A stretch of DNA of 64,000 nt, from positions 173,510 to 237,509 of the forward strand of contig SUTW01000002.1 of the NCBI GenBank assembly GCA_015152475.1, written 5' to 3'. Each line of letters opens with the position of its first letter. Position 1 is the first letter of the stretch. The notes under the pieces were generated by a model that saw nothing but the letters and a program-made list of their open reading frames with translations, made no database searches and was not told the DNA's origin. The stretch comes from Cyanobacteria bacterium SIG30. GTDB lineage: Bacteria > Cyanobacteriota > Vampirovibrionia > Gastranaerophilales > Gastranaerophilaceae. Both the position numbers and the translations under genes were made by a program. Of the stretch, positions 53,655-62,115 are shown piece after piece.

Positions 53655-53676
53655 AATTAATATCTGAGGAAAATTT

Positions 53677-54111
53677 ATGAACAAACTTAAAATTGCAATA
53701 GGGTGCGACCATGGTGGTTTTTTACTAAAACAAAAAATAATCGAATTTTTGGACAAAAATGGTTATGAATACAAAGATTTCGGTAGCTTTGATGAAGAAG
53801 CTGTTGATTATCCAGTTATTGCAAAACAAGTTTCAGGCGCGGTTTCAAATAAGGAATTTGAAAGAGGTATTCTTGTTTGCGGTACGGGGCTTGGCATGAG
53901 TATTGTTGCTAACAAATTTAAAGGAATTAGGGCAGTGTGTCTTGAAAACAAATTTAGTGCCAAGGCAACTAGGGAACATAATGATTCAAATGTGCTTTGT
54001 CTAGGAGGTCGTATTTTAAAAGATGATTTAGCACTTGAACTTGTTGATATTTGGTTAACTACCGAATTTCAAGGTGGTAGACATCAAAAAAGAATAGATA
54101 TGATAGAGTAA
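53677..54111 (+). CDS. rpiB: ribose-5-phosphate isomerase B
   Basis: Interconverts ribose-5-phosphate and ribulose-5-phosphate in the non-oxidative pentose phosphate pathway. IAIGCDHGGFLLKQKI and VCGTGLGMSIVANKFKGIRA, with NDSNVLCLGGR, are the LacAB/RpiB hallmarks (catalytic Cys in VCGTG). 144 residues, normal. TGAGGAAAA ribosome site. Follows the DUF167 gene closely. No rpiA is seen in the window. Confidence 0.96.
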   Translation: MNKLKIAIGCDHGGFLLKQKIIEFLDKNGYEYKDFGSFDEEAVDYPVIAKQVSGAVSNKEFERGILVCGTGLGMSIVANKFKGIRAVCLENKFSAKATREHNDSNVLCLGGRILKDDLALELVDIWLTTEFQGGRHQKRIDMIE

Positions 54112-54252
54112 TTTTGTTACATTCTTAATATTTCTTTACAATTATAAAATCAATAAATACGCTATTTTTAGCCATTTTTACTCTTTTTAATTGTAACAAT
54201 TTTGTTAAATTATTGACTTTTTTTTCTTTAAAGCGCAAAATAAAATATTCAT

Positions 54253-54340
54253 GCGACTTATAGAGTCGTAAACTCCTCTATAAACTCCGTAATACTAATT
54301 CTATCCATCATGGCTTTTTGAAAAAAAAGCCGTTTTTTTT
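54253..54340 (+). ncRNA. candidate small RNA or attenuator leader
   Basis: Between rpiB and the AsmA-like gene, in a 279-base gap. It has a 5' hairpin (CGACT-TATAG-AGTCG at 54254-54268) and a strong rho-independent terminator (GGCTTTTT-GAAA-AAAAAGCC plus eight T, 54312-54340). A TTGACT at 54213 is a possible -35 without a well-spaced -10. It may be a free sRNA or an attenuator for the gene at 54391. A tiny frame (MRLIES) lies over the hairpin but has no ribosome site. Confidence 0.4.
54312..54340 (+). terminator. strong rho-independent terminator upstream of the AsmA-like gene
   Basis: GGCTTTTT/AAAAAGCC stem with GAAA loop (with flanking A) and an eight-T run; no coding gene ends nearby on this strand except rpiB 200 bases earlier. 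Confidence 0.8.
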
Positions 54341-54390
54341 ATGTTTTTATTATATAATTTTAGTTGTAAAAGACTTTAAGGAGTTACGTT

Positions 54391-57300
54391 TTGAAGAATT
54401 TTTTAAAAATATTAGGATATGGTCTGCTTACCATTTTTGTCTCTTTTTATTTGGTTTTTTTATTTGTATTGCCAAACAAAATTGATTTAAACACTTTTTC
54501 CCCTGAAATTAACAAAATTGTTAAGGAAACAACTAATTTTGATATTTCTTTAAAAGATATAAAGTTATACACAACTCCTGCTTTAAATGTTGGTGTTAAG
54601 CTTACGGATTTTGAAATAAATTATGCCAATGGTGATAAATTTTTAAATTTGCCTTATGGAGAAGTTAAATTATCAACTTTAAATTTATTACTTTTAACCG
54701 TAAAAGCTCCTAAAATTGTGATTGATTCTCCATCTATTTATTTAGATGTTGTAGATGGCAAAAAGATTAATTTATTAACTGCAATTGAGGACATTTTAAA
54801 CAAAAATATTGTGGTTGGTGAAGTAAAAAAAGAAGAAGCAAAACCGTTTTTTAATCCAGCCTGGATAAAAATCAAATTATCTAATGTTGATATAAATAAT
54901 TATGCAGTTATTTTAACAGATACATCAAACCAAAATAAACTTGTTTTAAAGGGTGATAATTTGTCAGCTTTTTATAACGGGAAAAAGATTAAATTAAAAA
55001 CGGATGCAAAATTATATAATAATGAAGCAAAAAACATTGTTGCAAATGTCGATTTTGATTCGTTTATACCTAAGGCACAACCTGTTGATGTTGAAGATGA
55101 TCCAGCCGAAATTATTGATTTTCCTTATTTTAATCCGGTCCAATTGTATAGAACATTTGATGTTAAAACAAATGTGAATGCAAAATTAAAAGTACGCGAA
55201 AAATCAGATAAGATTTGGCTAAAAGGTTTTGTTAACATAGATGATTTGACTGCTAATTTGTCAAATTATATTTTGCCAAAATCCCGTTTTAATCTTGTTT
55301 TTGATGGCTTTAAGGTTAAAATGGACAGCAATTTTGCTTTTGTTGAAAATCAAAGAATTGCGCTTAATGGTGTTTTAAAATACTACAGAAGACCATTTGT
55401 TGATTTTGGCATTAAAACGGATAAAATTTATCTAAATGATTTTCTTGTTTTTTTAGAAGCTCTTTTAAATACTCTTGATGTTAAAAATAATTTAGTTGAA
55501 CTTAAAGGTACTGGATATTTAGAAACGGATTTTAGCTTAAAAACTAATTTTAAAAAGATAAAATCATTAGGTTTTATAACAATAAAAGATGCCAGCGTTT
55601 TAAATAATAAATTTGGTGAAATTGTAGCTGACATAAATACAAACATTCTTTTTGACAAAAACGGAATGGATTTAAAAAATGCAAGTGCTCTTGTTAATGG
55701 TACCAATTTTAATGTTGTTGGAAAAATTGATGCAAATTCTGTTGCAGATATTTCTGTTAATTTAGATAATATGCCACTTACTGGTTTTATTTTAAATTTT
55801 GCACCAAAAGAAATTAAAGATACATACAGAATTACAAACGGAAAATTAACATTTGCTTTGGATATTAAAGGCAAAATCAAAGAAGCAATTTCTAATTTAA
55901 ACTTAAAATTAAGTGATTTTGCTTTGAAAGATATTGTTAATAATATTACTTATCAAAACGAATCTGTTTTAGTAGATTTGAAAACTGATTTTAAAAATTT
56001 AAGCGGTAATATTTCAAATAAAAATCTTTTAATAAAAATTCCAGCAACTGATTCAGTTATTAAAAATGAAAGTATTTTAGTTAACATTACAAATGAAGAT
56101 ATAATTGTTAATCCTTTTAATATTCAATTAAATAATTATTCACTTATAAATGTTTTTGGTGAAATTTTAGATTATCAAAAAGAATCACTAATTAATTTTA
56201 ATGCGATTGCAAATTTTAATGTTAATGATTTAAATAAAATTTTAGGTGATGGATTATCTATTTTTATGAATTCAAAAGGTGTTATTCCAATGAAACTTTC
56301 AATTAGCGGTAACCCTAAGATTCAAAATATAATATGCCAAATTATGGCAGATAAAGATAATTTTTATACACCTGTTAATATAGCTTACATTCAGGGTAAA
56401 CAAACCATAACTCAACTTAAATTAAGGCTTAAAAAGGGTGTTTTAAATATAAAAGAAAGCGGTATTTTTGCAAAAAATATACCAACTGAATTTACATCTG
56501 ATTTTGCAAAAAATATGGAAGACACAATTACTGTTGTTGAAACTCAAGGTACAATTGTGGGTTTGGACACACCTGTTCCTTCCATAAACATTTTAAAAAT
56601 TGTTGCTCCAAGAGATTTTAATATTAATTTAGATATCTTTAAAAAATCAGATGCACGTTTATCTTTAAGAACTTTCTTGTATGGTACATTTGACAATGTT
56701 AAGGCCGATGGGCATATAAGAATTTCCAATCTTAATATTCCTGAAATTAAATTAAAAATGGATAAAGGTGAATTAAAATTCAATAAACAAGATGCATCTT
56801 TTAGCATTGATAATTTACTTTTAGATAATTCTGATATTGGAATAAAAACAAAGTGGAATTTCCACAGGCTCCCATTATTAGTTTTAAATGATTTTGTTCT
56901 CGAATCAAAATTAATTGATACAGATAAACTTTTAAAAATCTTAGAGGATTTAAATGGTTATATAACTCCAAAAAATATTGCTCAAAAAACTGAAACGGCG
57001 AAATCTGCTCCTTCTGACATTCCGGTTCTGTTAAGCGGTAATATTTTTGTTGATAAATTAAAATCTGGCGATATTTTGATTACAAATACTAGGTCTAAAT
57101 TAAATATTAAAGAAAATATTTTATCTTTAAATGATCTTGTTGCAAGAGTTTTTAAAGGTTATGTTAGAGGTGAAATTGATGTTAATCTTATAAATAGTTT
57201 AATATCAATTTCAATGAAAGGTAATAACATAGATGTTGAACGGGCGTTATTTGATGCACTTAAAATGAAAGATACATTATCAGGCACAGCTTCTTTTGAT

Positions 57301-58065
57301 ATAGACTTATCTCTTGCTGGCGCAACATATGAAGAGCAGGTAAAAAATCTTGATGGTGATATAAATTTTGAAATTAAAAAGGGTCAGTTTGGACCATTTG
57401 GTAAACTTGAAAATTTAATCTTGGCTGAAAACATCAGAGAGTCAGAATTTTTCCAAACAACGCTTGGCGGGATAATTAATTCTATCGCAACAATTGATAC
57501 AACTCATTTTACCTCTCTTAAAGGTGGAATCAATCTGAAAGACGGTATTGTTAATATGAATTCAATTACATCCGAGGGAAATGTTTTGTCTTTCTTAATT
57601 TTTGGTGACATGGATATTTTGGCAAACAATATCGATATTAAACTGAGAGGAAAAATGGCTTCAGGTCTATCAGATATGTTAGGACCTCTTGCGATATTAA
57701 ATCCAATAAATTTAACTAAGCAGACTCCTGGGTTAAATGTTTTATTTGCGCAAGCATTTAGATTATTTACAGTTGTTGTAACAAAGGAAGAAATGGATAT
57801 GTTGCCTGTATTTTCTTCTGACAGCAGTGATTTAAATGCTACAAAATTCCAAATTGTAATAAAAGGCGATTTGGCAAAACCTTTAACTTTGATAAAATCA
57901 TTTAAATGGCTTTCAAGCCAGGAGGATATGGAAAAGGCTGAAGCTTTTGTTAATAATTTGATTCAAATACAAAAAGAAGAAGAAGAAAAACAAGCAAGAA
58001 AAGATAGATTTAATATCTTTAAATATTTTAAAAAGGATGATAAAGTAAATGACAATGTTGAATAG
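54391..58065 (+). CDS. AsmA/YhdP-like envelope protein
   Basis: 1224 residues from a TTG at 54391 after AAGGAG. Residues 8-30 are a single N-terminal membrane anchor (YGLLTIFVSFYLVFLFVLP). The rest is long and beta-rich, with many short amphipathic strands, typical of AsmA-like bridge proteins that carry phospholipid between membranes. FDIDLSLAGATYEEQVKNLDG-type sequence near residue 970 and FGPFGKLENLILAENI match the AsmA C-terminal region. It implies an outer membrane. The C-terminal tail is highly charged. Its end overlaps the pheA start. Confidence 0.8.
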   Translation: MKNFLKILGYGLLTIFVSFYLVFLFVLPNKIDLNTFSPEINKIVKETTNFDISLKDIKLYTTPALNVGVKLTDFEINYANGDKFLNLPYGEVKLSTLNLLLLTVKAPKIVIDSPSIYLDVVDGKKINLLTAIEDILNKNIVVGEVKKEEAKPFFNPAWIKIKLSNVDINNYAVILTDTSNQNKLVLKGDNLSAFYNGKKIKLKTDAKLYNNEAKNIVANVDFDSFIPKAQPVDVEDDPAEIIDFPYFNPVQLYRTFDVKTNVNAKLKVREKSDKIWLKGFVNIDDLTANLSNYILPKSRFNLVFDGFKVKMDSNFAFVENQRIALNGVLKYYRRPFVDFGIKTDKIYLNDFLVFLEALLNTLDVKNNLVELKGTGYLETDFSLKTNFKKIKSLGFITIKDASVLNNKFGEIVADINTNILFDKNGMDLKNASALVNGTNFNVVGKIDANSVADISVNLDNMPLTGFILNFAPKEIKDTYRITNGKLTFALDIKGKIKEAISNLNLKLSDFALKDIVNNITYQNESVLVDLKTDFKNLSGNISNKNLLIKIPATDSVIKNESILVNITNEDIIVNPFNIQLNNYSLINVFGEILDYQKESLINFNAIANFNVNDLNKILGDGLSIFMNSKGVIPMKLSISGNPKIQNIICQIMADKDNFYTPVNIAYIQGKQTITQLKLRLKKGVLNIKESGIFAKNIPTEFTSDFAKNMEDTITVVETQGTIVGLDTPVPSINILKIVAPRDFNINLDIFKKSDARLSLRTFLYGTFDNVKADGHIRISNLNIPEIKLKMDKGELKFNKQDASFSIDNLLLDNSDIGIKTKWNFHRLPLLVLNDFVLESKLIDTDKLLKILEDLNGYITPKNIAQKTETAKSAPSDIPVLLSGNIFVDKLKSGDILITNTRSKLNIKENILSLNDLVARVFKGYVRGEIDVNLINSLISISMKGNNIDVERALFDALKMKDTLSGTASFDIDLSLAGATYEEQVKNLDGDINFEIKKGQFGPFGKLENLILAENIRESEFFQTTLGGIINSIATIDTTHFTSLKGGINLKDGIVNMNSITSEGNVLSFLIFGDMDILANNIDIKLRGKMASGLSDMLGPLAILNPINLTKQTPGLNVLFAQAFRLFTVVVTKEEMDMLPVFSSDSSDLNATKFQIVIKGDLAKPLTLIKSFKWLSSQEDMEKAEAFVNNLIQIQKEEEEKQARKDRFNIFKYFKKDDKVNDNVE

Positions 58066-58885
58066 TAAAAATAAAATATTATTTTTAGGCCCTACTGGTT
58101 CATATACAGAAAATGCGCTTAAAAAATTTATTGATTATTTTAATTTAGAGTGCGAAATTGAACCTGTTTCAACCATAAAAAAAATAATACAAGATGTAAG
58201 TGCTAATAATTGTTTAGCGGTTGTACCAATTGAAAATTCAATTGAAGGAATTGTAAGAGAAACAGTTGATGCTCTTTTAAATGTGAAGGGTGTTAGGATT
58301 TTTTCACAAATCGTTTTGCCGATTTCTCATTGTTTAATTTCAAAAGGCACAAAAGACAAAATCAAAACAATTCTTTCGCACCCTCAAGCGCTTAACCAAT
58401 GCCAAAGCTATATTGCAAGCGAATTTGGGAAAAGCATCAATATTATAACAACTTCGTCAACATCTTTTGCAACAAGGTCTTTACTTGAACTTGATGAAAC
58501 TCATGCATCTATTGGCAATGAATATTGTGCTGATTTCTACAATTTAAACATTATAGATAAAAATATTAATGATATAAAAGATAACAGAACTCGTTTTGTT
58601 TTGATTGGTAATGTTGATGAGAATAAAGATGCAACAAGAACTTCTATTGCCTTTTCGACCAAAAATCAACCGGGTGCGCTTTTGAAAGTTTTGGAAGTGT
58701 TTAAAAAATATGATTTAAATTTAATTTATATTGAATCTCGTCCAAGTAAGGAAGTTATAGGTGATTACGTTTTCTTTGCAGATATCGACAGGGGTTTAAA
58801 TTTAATTCAGGATGCCTTATCTGAAATTGCTTGTTTATGCAGTTTTTGCAAGATATTAGGCTCATATTCTGTTATAAAACACTAA
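58049..58885 (+). CDS. pheA: prephenate dehydratase
   Basis: Converts prephenate to phenylpyruvate for phenylalanine synthesis. FLGPTGSYTENALKKF at the start, VVPIENSIEGIV in the middle and NRTRFVLIG (the TRF motif) are the catalytic domain. ACT-domain regulation by Phe is suggested by QPGALLKVLEVFKKYDLNLIYIESRPSK. 278 residues and no chorismate mutase domain, so it is the monofunctional type. Start at 58049 or the second ATG two codons on. It begins inside the AsmA-like gene; a 42-base gap precedes tmRNA. Confidence 0.94.
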   Translation: MTMLNSKNKILFLGPTGSYTENALKKFIDYFNLECEIEPVSTIKKIIQDVSANNCLAVVPIENSIEGIVRETVDALLNVKGVRIFSQIVLPISHCLISKGTKDKIKTILSHPQALNQCQSYIASEFGKSINIITTSSTSFATRSLLELDETHASIGNEYCADFYNLNIIDKNINDIKDNRTRFVLIGNVDENKDATRTSIAFSTKNQPGALLKVLEVFKKYDLNLIYIESRPSKEVIGDYVFFADIDRGLNLIQDALSEIACLCSFCKILGSYSVIKH

Positions 58886-58927
58886 AATGTGTTATAATAT
58901 CGTTATAGCTCTTTGAAAATAAAATAT

Positions 58928-59324
58928 GGGGACGTTTTGGATTTGACAGGATGTTTATGCTGGGCAAATTGCAAGTCGTGGTCTGTTCCACGTAAAAAAC
59001 AAGAAAAAAAATAAACGCTAATAACGTTGTAAATGCTGAAAATGCTTTCGGCCGCAGAGCGGCTTTAGCAGCCTAAGAGTAGGTGCAGCCACTTTATAAT
59101 TTTAACTTGCGGGATTATAAGGTCAGTTTAGCAAGTTCGGCGCAAAATTGAGGCGCTTTGCGCTAGGACTTAGCCTCAAAAGGTTGTTTATCCTTTTAAA
59201 ATAAACTTTAGTTAATTTTTTGGTATGATAATCCGCCAAGGTTAGCTGAAATTAAGTGATTTCTAAGCTTGTAGATGTTTGTCGGGTGTCATTTTGGACG
59301 CGAGTTCGATTCTCGCCGTCTCCA
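58928..59324 (+). ncRNA. ssrA: transfer-messenger RNA
   Basis: One-piece tmRNA. The 5' end GGGGACG pairs with CGTCTCC at the 3' end, followed by A. The T-arm is GCGAGTTCGATTCTCGC. The resume codon is GCT in AAACGCTAATAACG and the frame reads ANNVVNAENAFGRRAALAA followed by TAA. The ALAA end is the usual ClpXP signal. TATAAT at 58893-58898 is a likely -10 for a slightly longer precursor. CCA is not encoded. Confidence 0.95.
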
Positions 59325-59457
59325 GATTTTTCGCACTAAAATTGTAGTGCGGTGCACTAGATTTTAGAAGAAAAACACTGGTGTGTGAGCCCGTGATGGC
59401 AAAGCGTTGAGCTTTGGCAATGAGGGCGAAACCGTACCATTTAGTTTTAGAACATTC
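59325..59457. other. structured intergenic region after tmRNA
   Basis: CGCACTA-AAATTG-TAGTGCG is a perfect hairpin right after tmRNA and may end it. Further on, GCCC (59389-59392) pairs with GGGC (59424-59427) and encloses CAAAGC-GTTGA-GCTTTG. No reading frame with a ribosome site was seen. Confidence 0.4.
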
Positions 59458-59940
59458 TTATTTAACATATTTTTGCAGGATCAATTTTTTTAATGCTCTT
59501 GCAAAAACTGCATCAGGGTCAAGTTTTAAAAGTTTATCTAAGTATTCTAATGCCAATTGGTAATTTCCAAGTTTTTTCTGCGCCGAAGCCATTGCAAAAA
59601 GCGCGTCTTTAAAATTTTCATCAAGCTCCAAAGCGCATTTTAAATCTTCAACGGCTTTTTCAATATTTGGGTTTTCAATATCTTTTCTGCTCAATATTAT
59701 TTCTGCACGATTATAATAAGCATCAGTCATTTTATTATTTAACTGTATGGCTTTCGTATAATCCAAAATTGCATCATCATAATTTTTCATTGTTTGATGA
59801 ACGGCTGCCCTGTAAAAATAAGGAATTTCCCAATCACTCTTTAATTCAATAGATTGGCTAATTTTTTCAAGAGCGATATTTAAATCGCCACTTCTGAATT
59901 CTTTTATCCCTTCATCTAATAATATTTTAAATTGCTCCAT
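59458..59940 (-). CDS. TPR repeat protein
   Basis: About four tetratricopeptide repeats over 160 residues: EQFKILLDEGIKEFRSGDLNIAL, WEIPYFYRAAVHQTMKNYDDAI, TDAYYNRAEIILSRKDIE, FKDALFAMASAQKKLGNYQLALEYLDKLLKLDP. Such proteins mediate protein-protein contacts. I take the ATG at 59940; TATAAT ends exactly six bases upstream, so a leaderless start is possible. An in-frame TTG at 59958 would add six residues. Convergent with the tmRNA region. Partner unknown. Confidence 0.8.
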   Translation of the reverse strand: MEQFKILLDEGIKEFRSGDLNIALEKISQSIELKSDWEIPYFYRAAVHQTMKNYDDAILDYTKAIQLNNKMTDAYYNRAEIILSRKDIENPNIEKAVEDLKCALELDENFKDALFAMASAQKKLGNYQLALEYLDKLLKLDPDAVFARALKKLILQKYVK

Positions 59941-60048
59941 AATTAAATTATACAACAATTAAATTTGCTTGGTATGTAATAGCAAATATAATTCTTGAGG
60001 TGTTTTTTATGTTAAGATAAACATGTTAAATTTAGGTTAGGTGTTCAG

Positions 60049-62115
60049 ATGAGAGTCAATCCAATAACATTTAAATCAAGTTACTACAATCATAGCAACA
60101 TGATTAAAAACAAGGGTAATACAACAAATATTATTCAGAACAATGATATTTCCAATTTTCAAAAAACACCTTTAAATATTTCTAATGTAAAAATTACAAA
60201 ATTTCCAAAAGCAGTAAGCTTTATGGGTAAAAAGGTTTATATAGTTGATGGCGGTGACCATGCAAGCAATATGGAACATTTTGCAAATGCAATTAGCAAA
60301 AATATGGATATTGAAATGCATGACGTTGAAGTTAATCCAAACGACAAAACTACAAAACAATTAAAAAGTCTGGAAGAACAATTATATAATTTGGCTTCAT
60401 CAAAAAAAGATTTTCTTGACGAATATGTTGCAATTCCGGCACTTGCTTCTGTTCCACTTTTAAATTTGCAAGACCAATATAATACAATAATGAATTCTGA
60501 CAAGGAATTCACGCCTGAAAACATTAAAGCAAACAAAGGAAACATTTTAGAATTTTTGAAAAAAATCTATGAAACACCTTATTTATACAGAAAATATATC
60601 AAATATCTTGACCCGAATGACCAAGGTATTGAATATGCTTATGGTGTCATTCGAGAGATAAATAATTTAAAGAAAAAAGGTGCAAATGTTTATGTTCCGT
60701 CAGGTCATCCACAAGACCAAACATTAAAATGGATGGCTGAAGACAGAGGTCTGAAAGAAGAATTATATCACTATATCGCAACGGGTGAAGACGTTGATGA
60801 TTATATTAAGGATTTGCATCAAGAAATAAAGGAAAACAATTGGTATGATTTCAATTTGTTATCATTATCTGATGCGAACATAGTTGGTGTCAAAGGTTTG
60901 ACTGGCGCGCAAGATTATATGTTTGCAGCTTATGATTCTTGTGTAACAGATGGCGCTCGCGGTGTTTATAATTTTACACCCATTTGGGATGATGATAAAC
61001 TTATAGGATATAGTTACACAAATACTTATACAAACCAATATCCATATGATGAATTCCCGGCGAATGATCAAATAGCAAACATTGCAAAATTTGTAAATAA
61101 AAAAGCTGATGATGTTTTAGCTACAGAAAGCGAAATTAAGCAACTTAAAAATTGCATTACAAATGGGGTAAGTACAGAAAAATGCGCTGACAAATTATAT
61201 CCGATAAGAGCAATTTTTACAGAAGGAAAAATTGAAAGAGACAAAATGGACTTGCAAGGCAGATACGTAGACAAGTCATTAAAATTGTTTTTTGATAAAA
61301 ATATGTATGGTGAAGTAGTTTTTCCAAAATGTAATTGCGAAGGAAGCGAAAAACCAAGTGTTTTGTCAATGTGGGGAAGTTGTTTTTCGGTATTCAATGC
61401 AATTGAGCGTGATATAAAAAGCAGTCAAAACAGTAGTATTCAACCATATAATGATCAAAAAATAAAAATCAGCAGTTTGATTAAGCAAGGACAAATTGCG
61501 GCACAAAATTTAAAATATAAAGAAGCACAAGATTATTTTAATAATGCAATTGAAATTCAAAGAGGCTTGCAAATTAAACATCCATATTTTTTAGCTGATT
61601 ATAGACCTTATTATTATCTTGGCGAGCTTCACTATACAGGCCAATTTAATTTTGAACATGCTTTAAGCTGTTACAATAATGCAATTAATATCTTATCTCA
61701 AACCATTTTAACAAGATATGATTTTGATTTGACGCGTGTGCGTGATGATTATAATAAATACATGAGATCAAAAGAAGATAGTAAAATTTATGACGAAGAA
61801 GTAAGACAACGCAATAGTTTACCTTTCTTTGAAAAATTATTTACCGACCCACCAATAAAACCGCGTCATTATAATTTCTATAAAACATACGAAAAAGAAG
61901 CGGCAGCATATGAAAATATGTTACTCGTTGCTGAAATGTTTACAAAAATGGCTGAAATTTGTACCGATAAAGAAGAATATTATCCAGCTGAAATTTGTGA
62001 ACTTGCAGCAGATGACATTCAAAGATGCACAAAAAGAGGTATTGATGTTTTAAAATTACGCTCCGAAGGAGTCCAATATATAGGAGGTTTATATAATGAA
62101 ATTGAACCGTATTAA
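60049..62115 (+). CDS. large lineage protein with tag motif and C-terminal TPR-like region
   Basis: 688 residues, no signal peptide. MRVNPITFKSSYY and KAVSFMGKKVYIVDGGDH near residue 55 give two tag-like motifs. The middle region (GANVYVPSGHPQDQTL, NIVGVKGLTGAQDYMFAAYDS) looks like a compact enzyme-like or binding domain I cannot name. Residues of about 480 to 560 have TPR-like helices (AAQNLKYKEAQDYFNNAIEI, FEHALSCYNNAINIL). The start has GTTAGGTG upstream. It overlaps the amidohydrolase gene by 20 bases, so the two are co-translated and probably functionally linked. Confidence 0.65.
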   Translation: MRVNPITFKSSYYNHSNMIKNKGNTTNIIQNNDISNFQKTPLNISNVKITKFPKAVSFMGKKVYIVDGGDHASNMEHFANAISKNMDIEMHDVEVNPNDKTTKQLKSLEEQLYNLASSKKDFLDEYVAIPALASVPLLNLQDQYNTIMNSDKEFTPENIKANKGNILEFLKKIYETPYLYRKYIKYLDPNDQGIEYAYGVIREINNLKKKGANVYVPSGHPQDQTLKWMAEDRGLKEELYHYIATGEDVDDYIKDLHQEIKENNWYDFNLLSLSDANIVGVKGLTGAQDYMFAAYDSCVTDGARGVYNFTPIWDDDKLIGYSYTNTYTNQYPYDEFPANDQIANIAKFVNKKADDVLATESEIKQLKNCITNGVSTEKCADKLYPIRAIFTEGKIERDKMDLQGRYVDKSLKLFFDKNMYGEVVFPKCNCEGSEKPSVLSMWGSCFSVFNAIERDIKSSQNSSIQPYNDQKIKISSLIKQGQIAAQNLKYKEAQDYFNNAIEIQRGLQIKHPYFLADYRPYYYLGELHYTGQFNFEHALSCYNNAINILSQTILTRYDFDLTRVRDDYNKYMRSKEDSKIYDEEVRQRNSLPFFEKLFTDPPIKPRHYNFYKTYEKEAAAYENMLLVAEMFTKMAEICTDKEEYYPAEICELAADDIQRCTKRGIDVLKLRSEGVQYIGGLYNEIEPY

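Noticed and set aside
54251..54271. Six-residue leader peptide MRLIES before the terminator
   Set aside because: No ribosome site and no run of one amino-acid codon that would indicate attenuation by translation.
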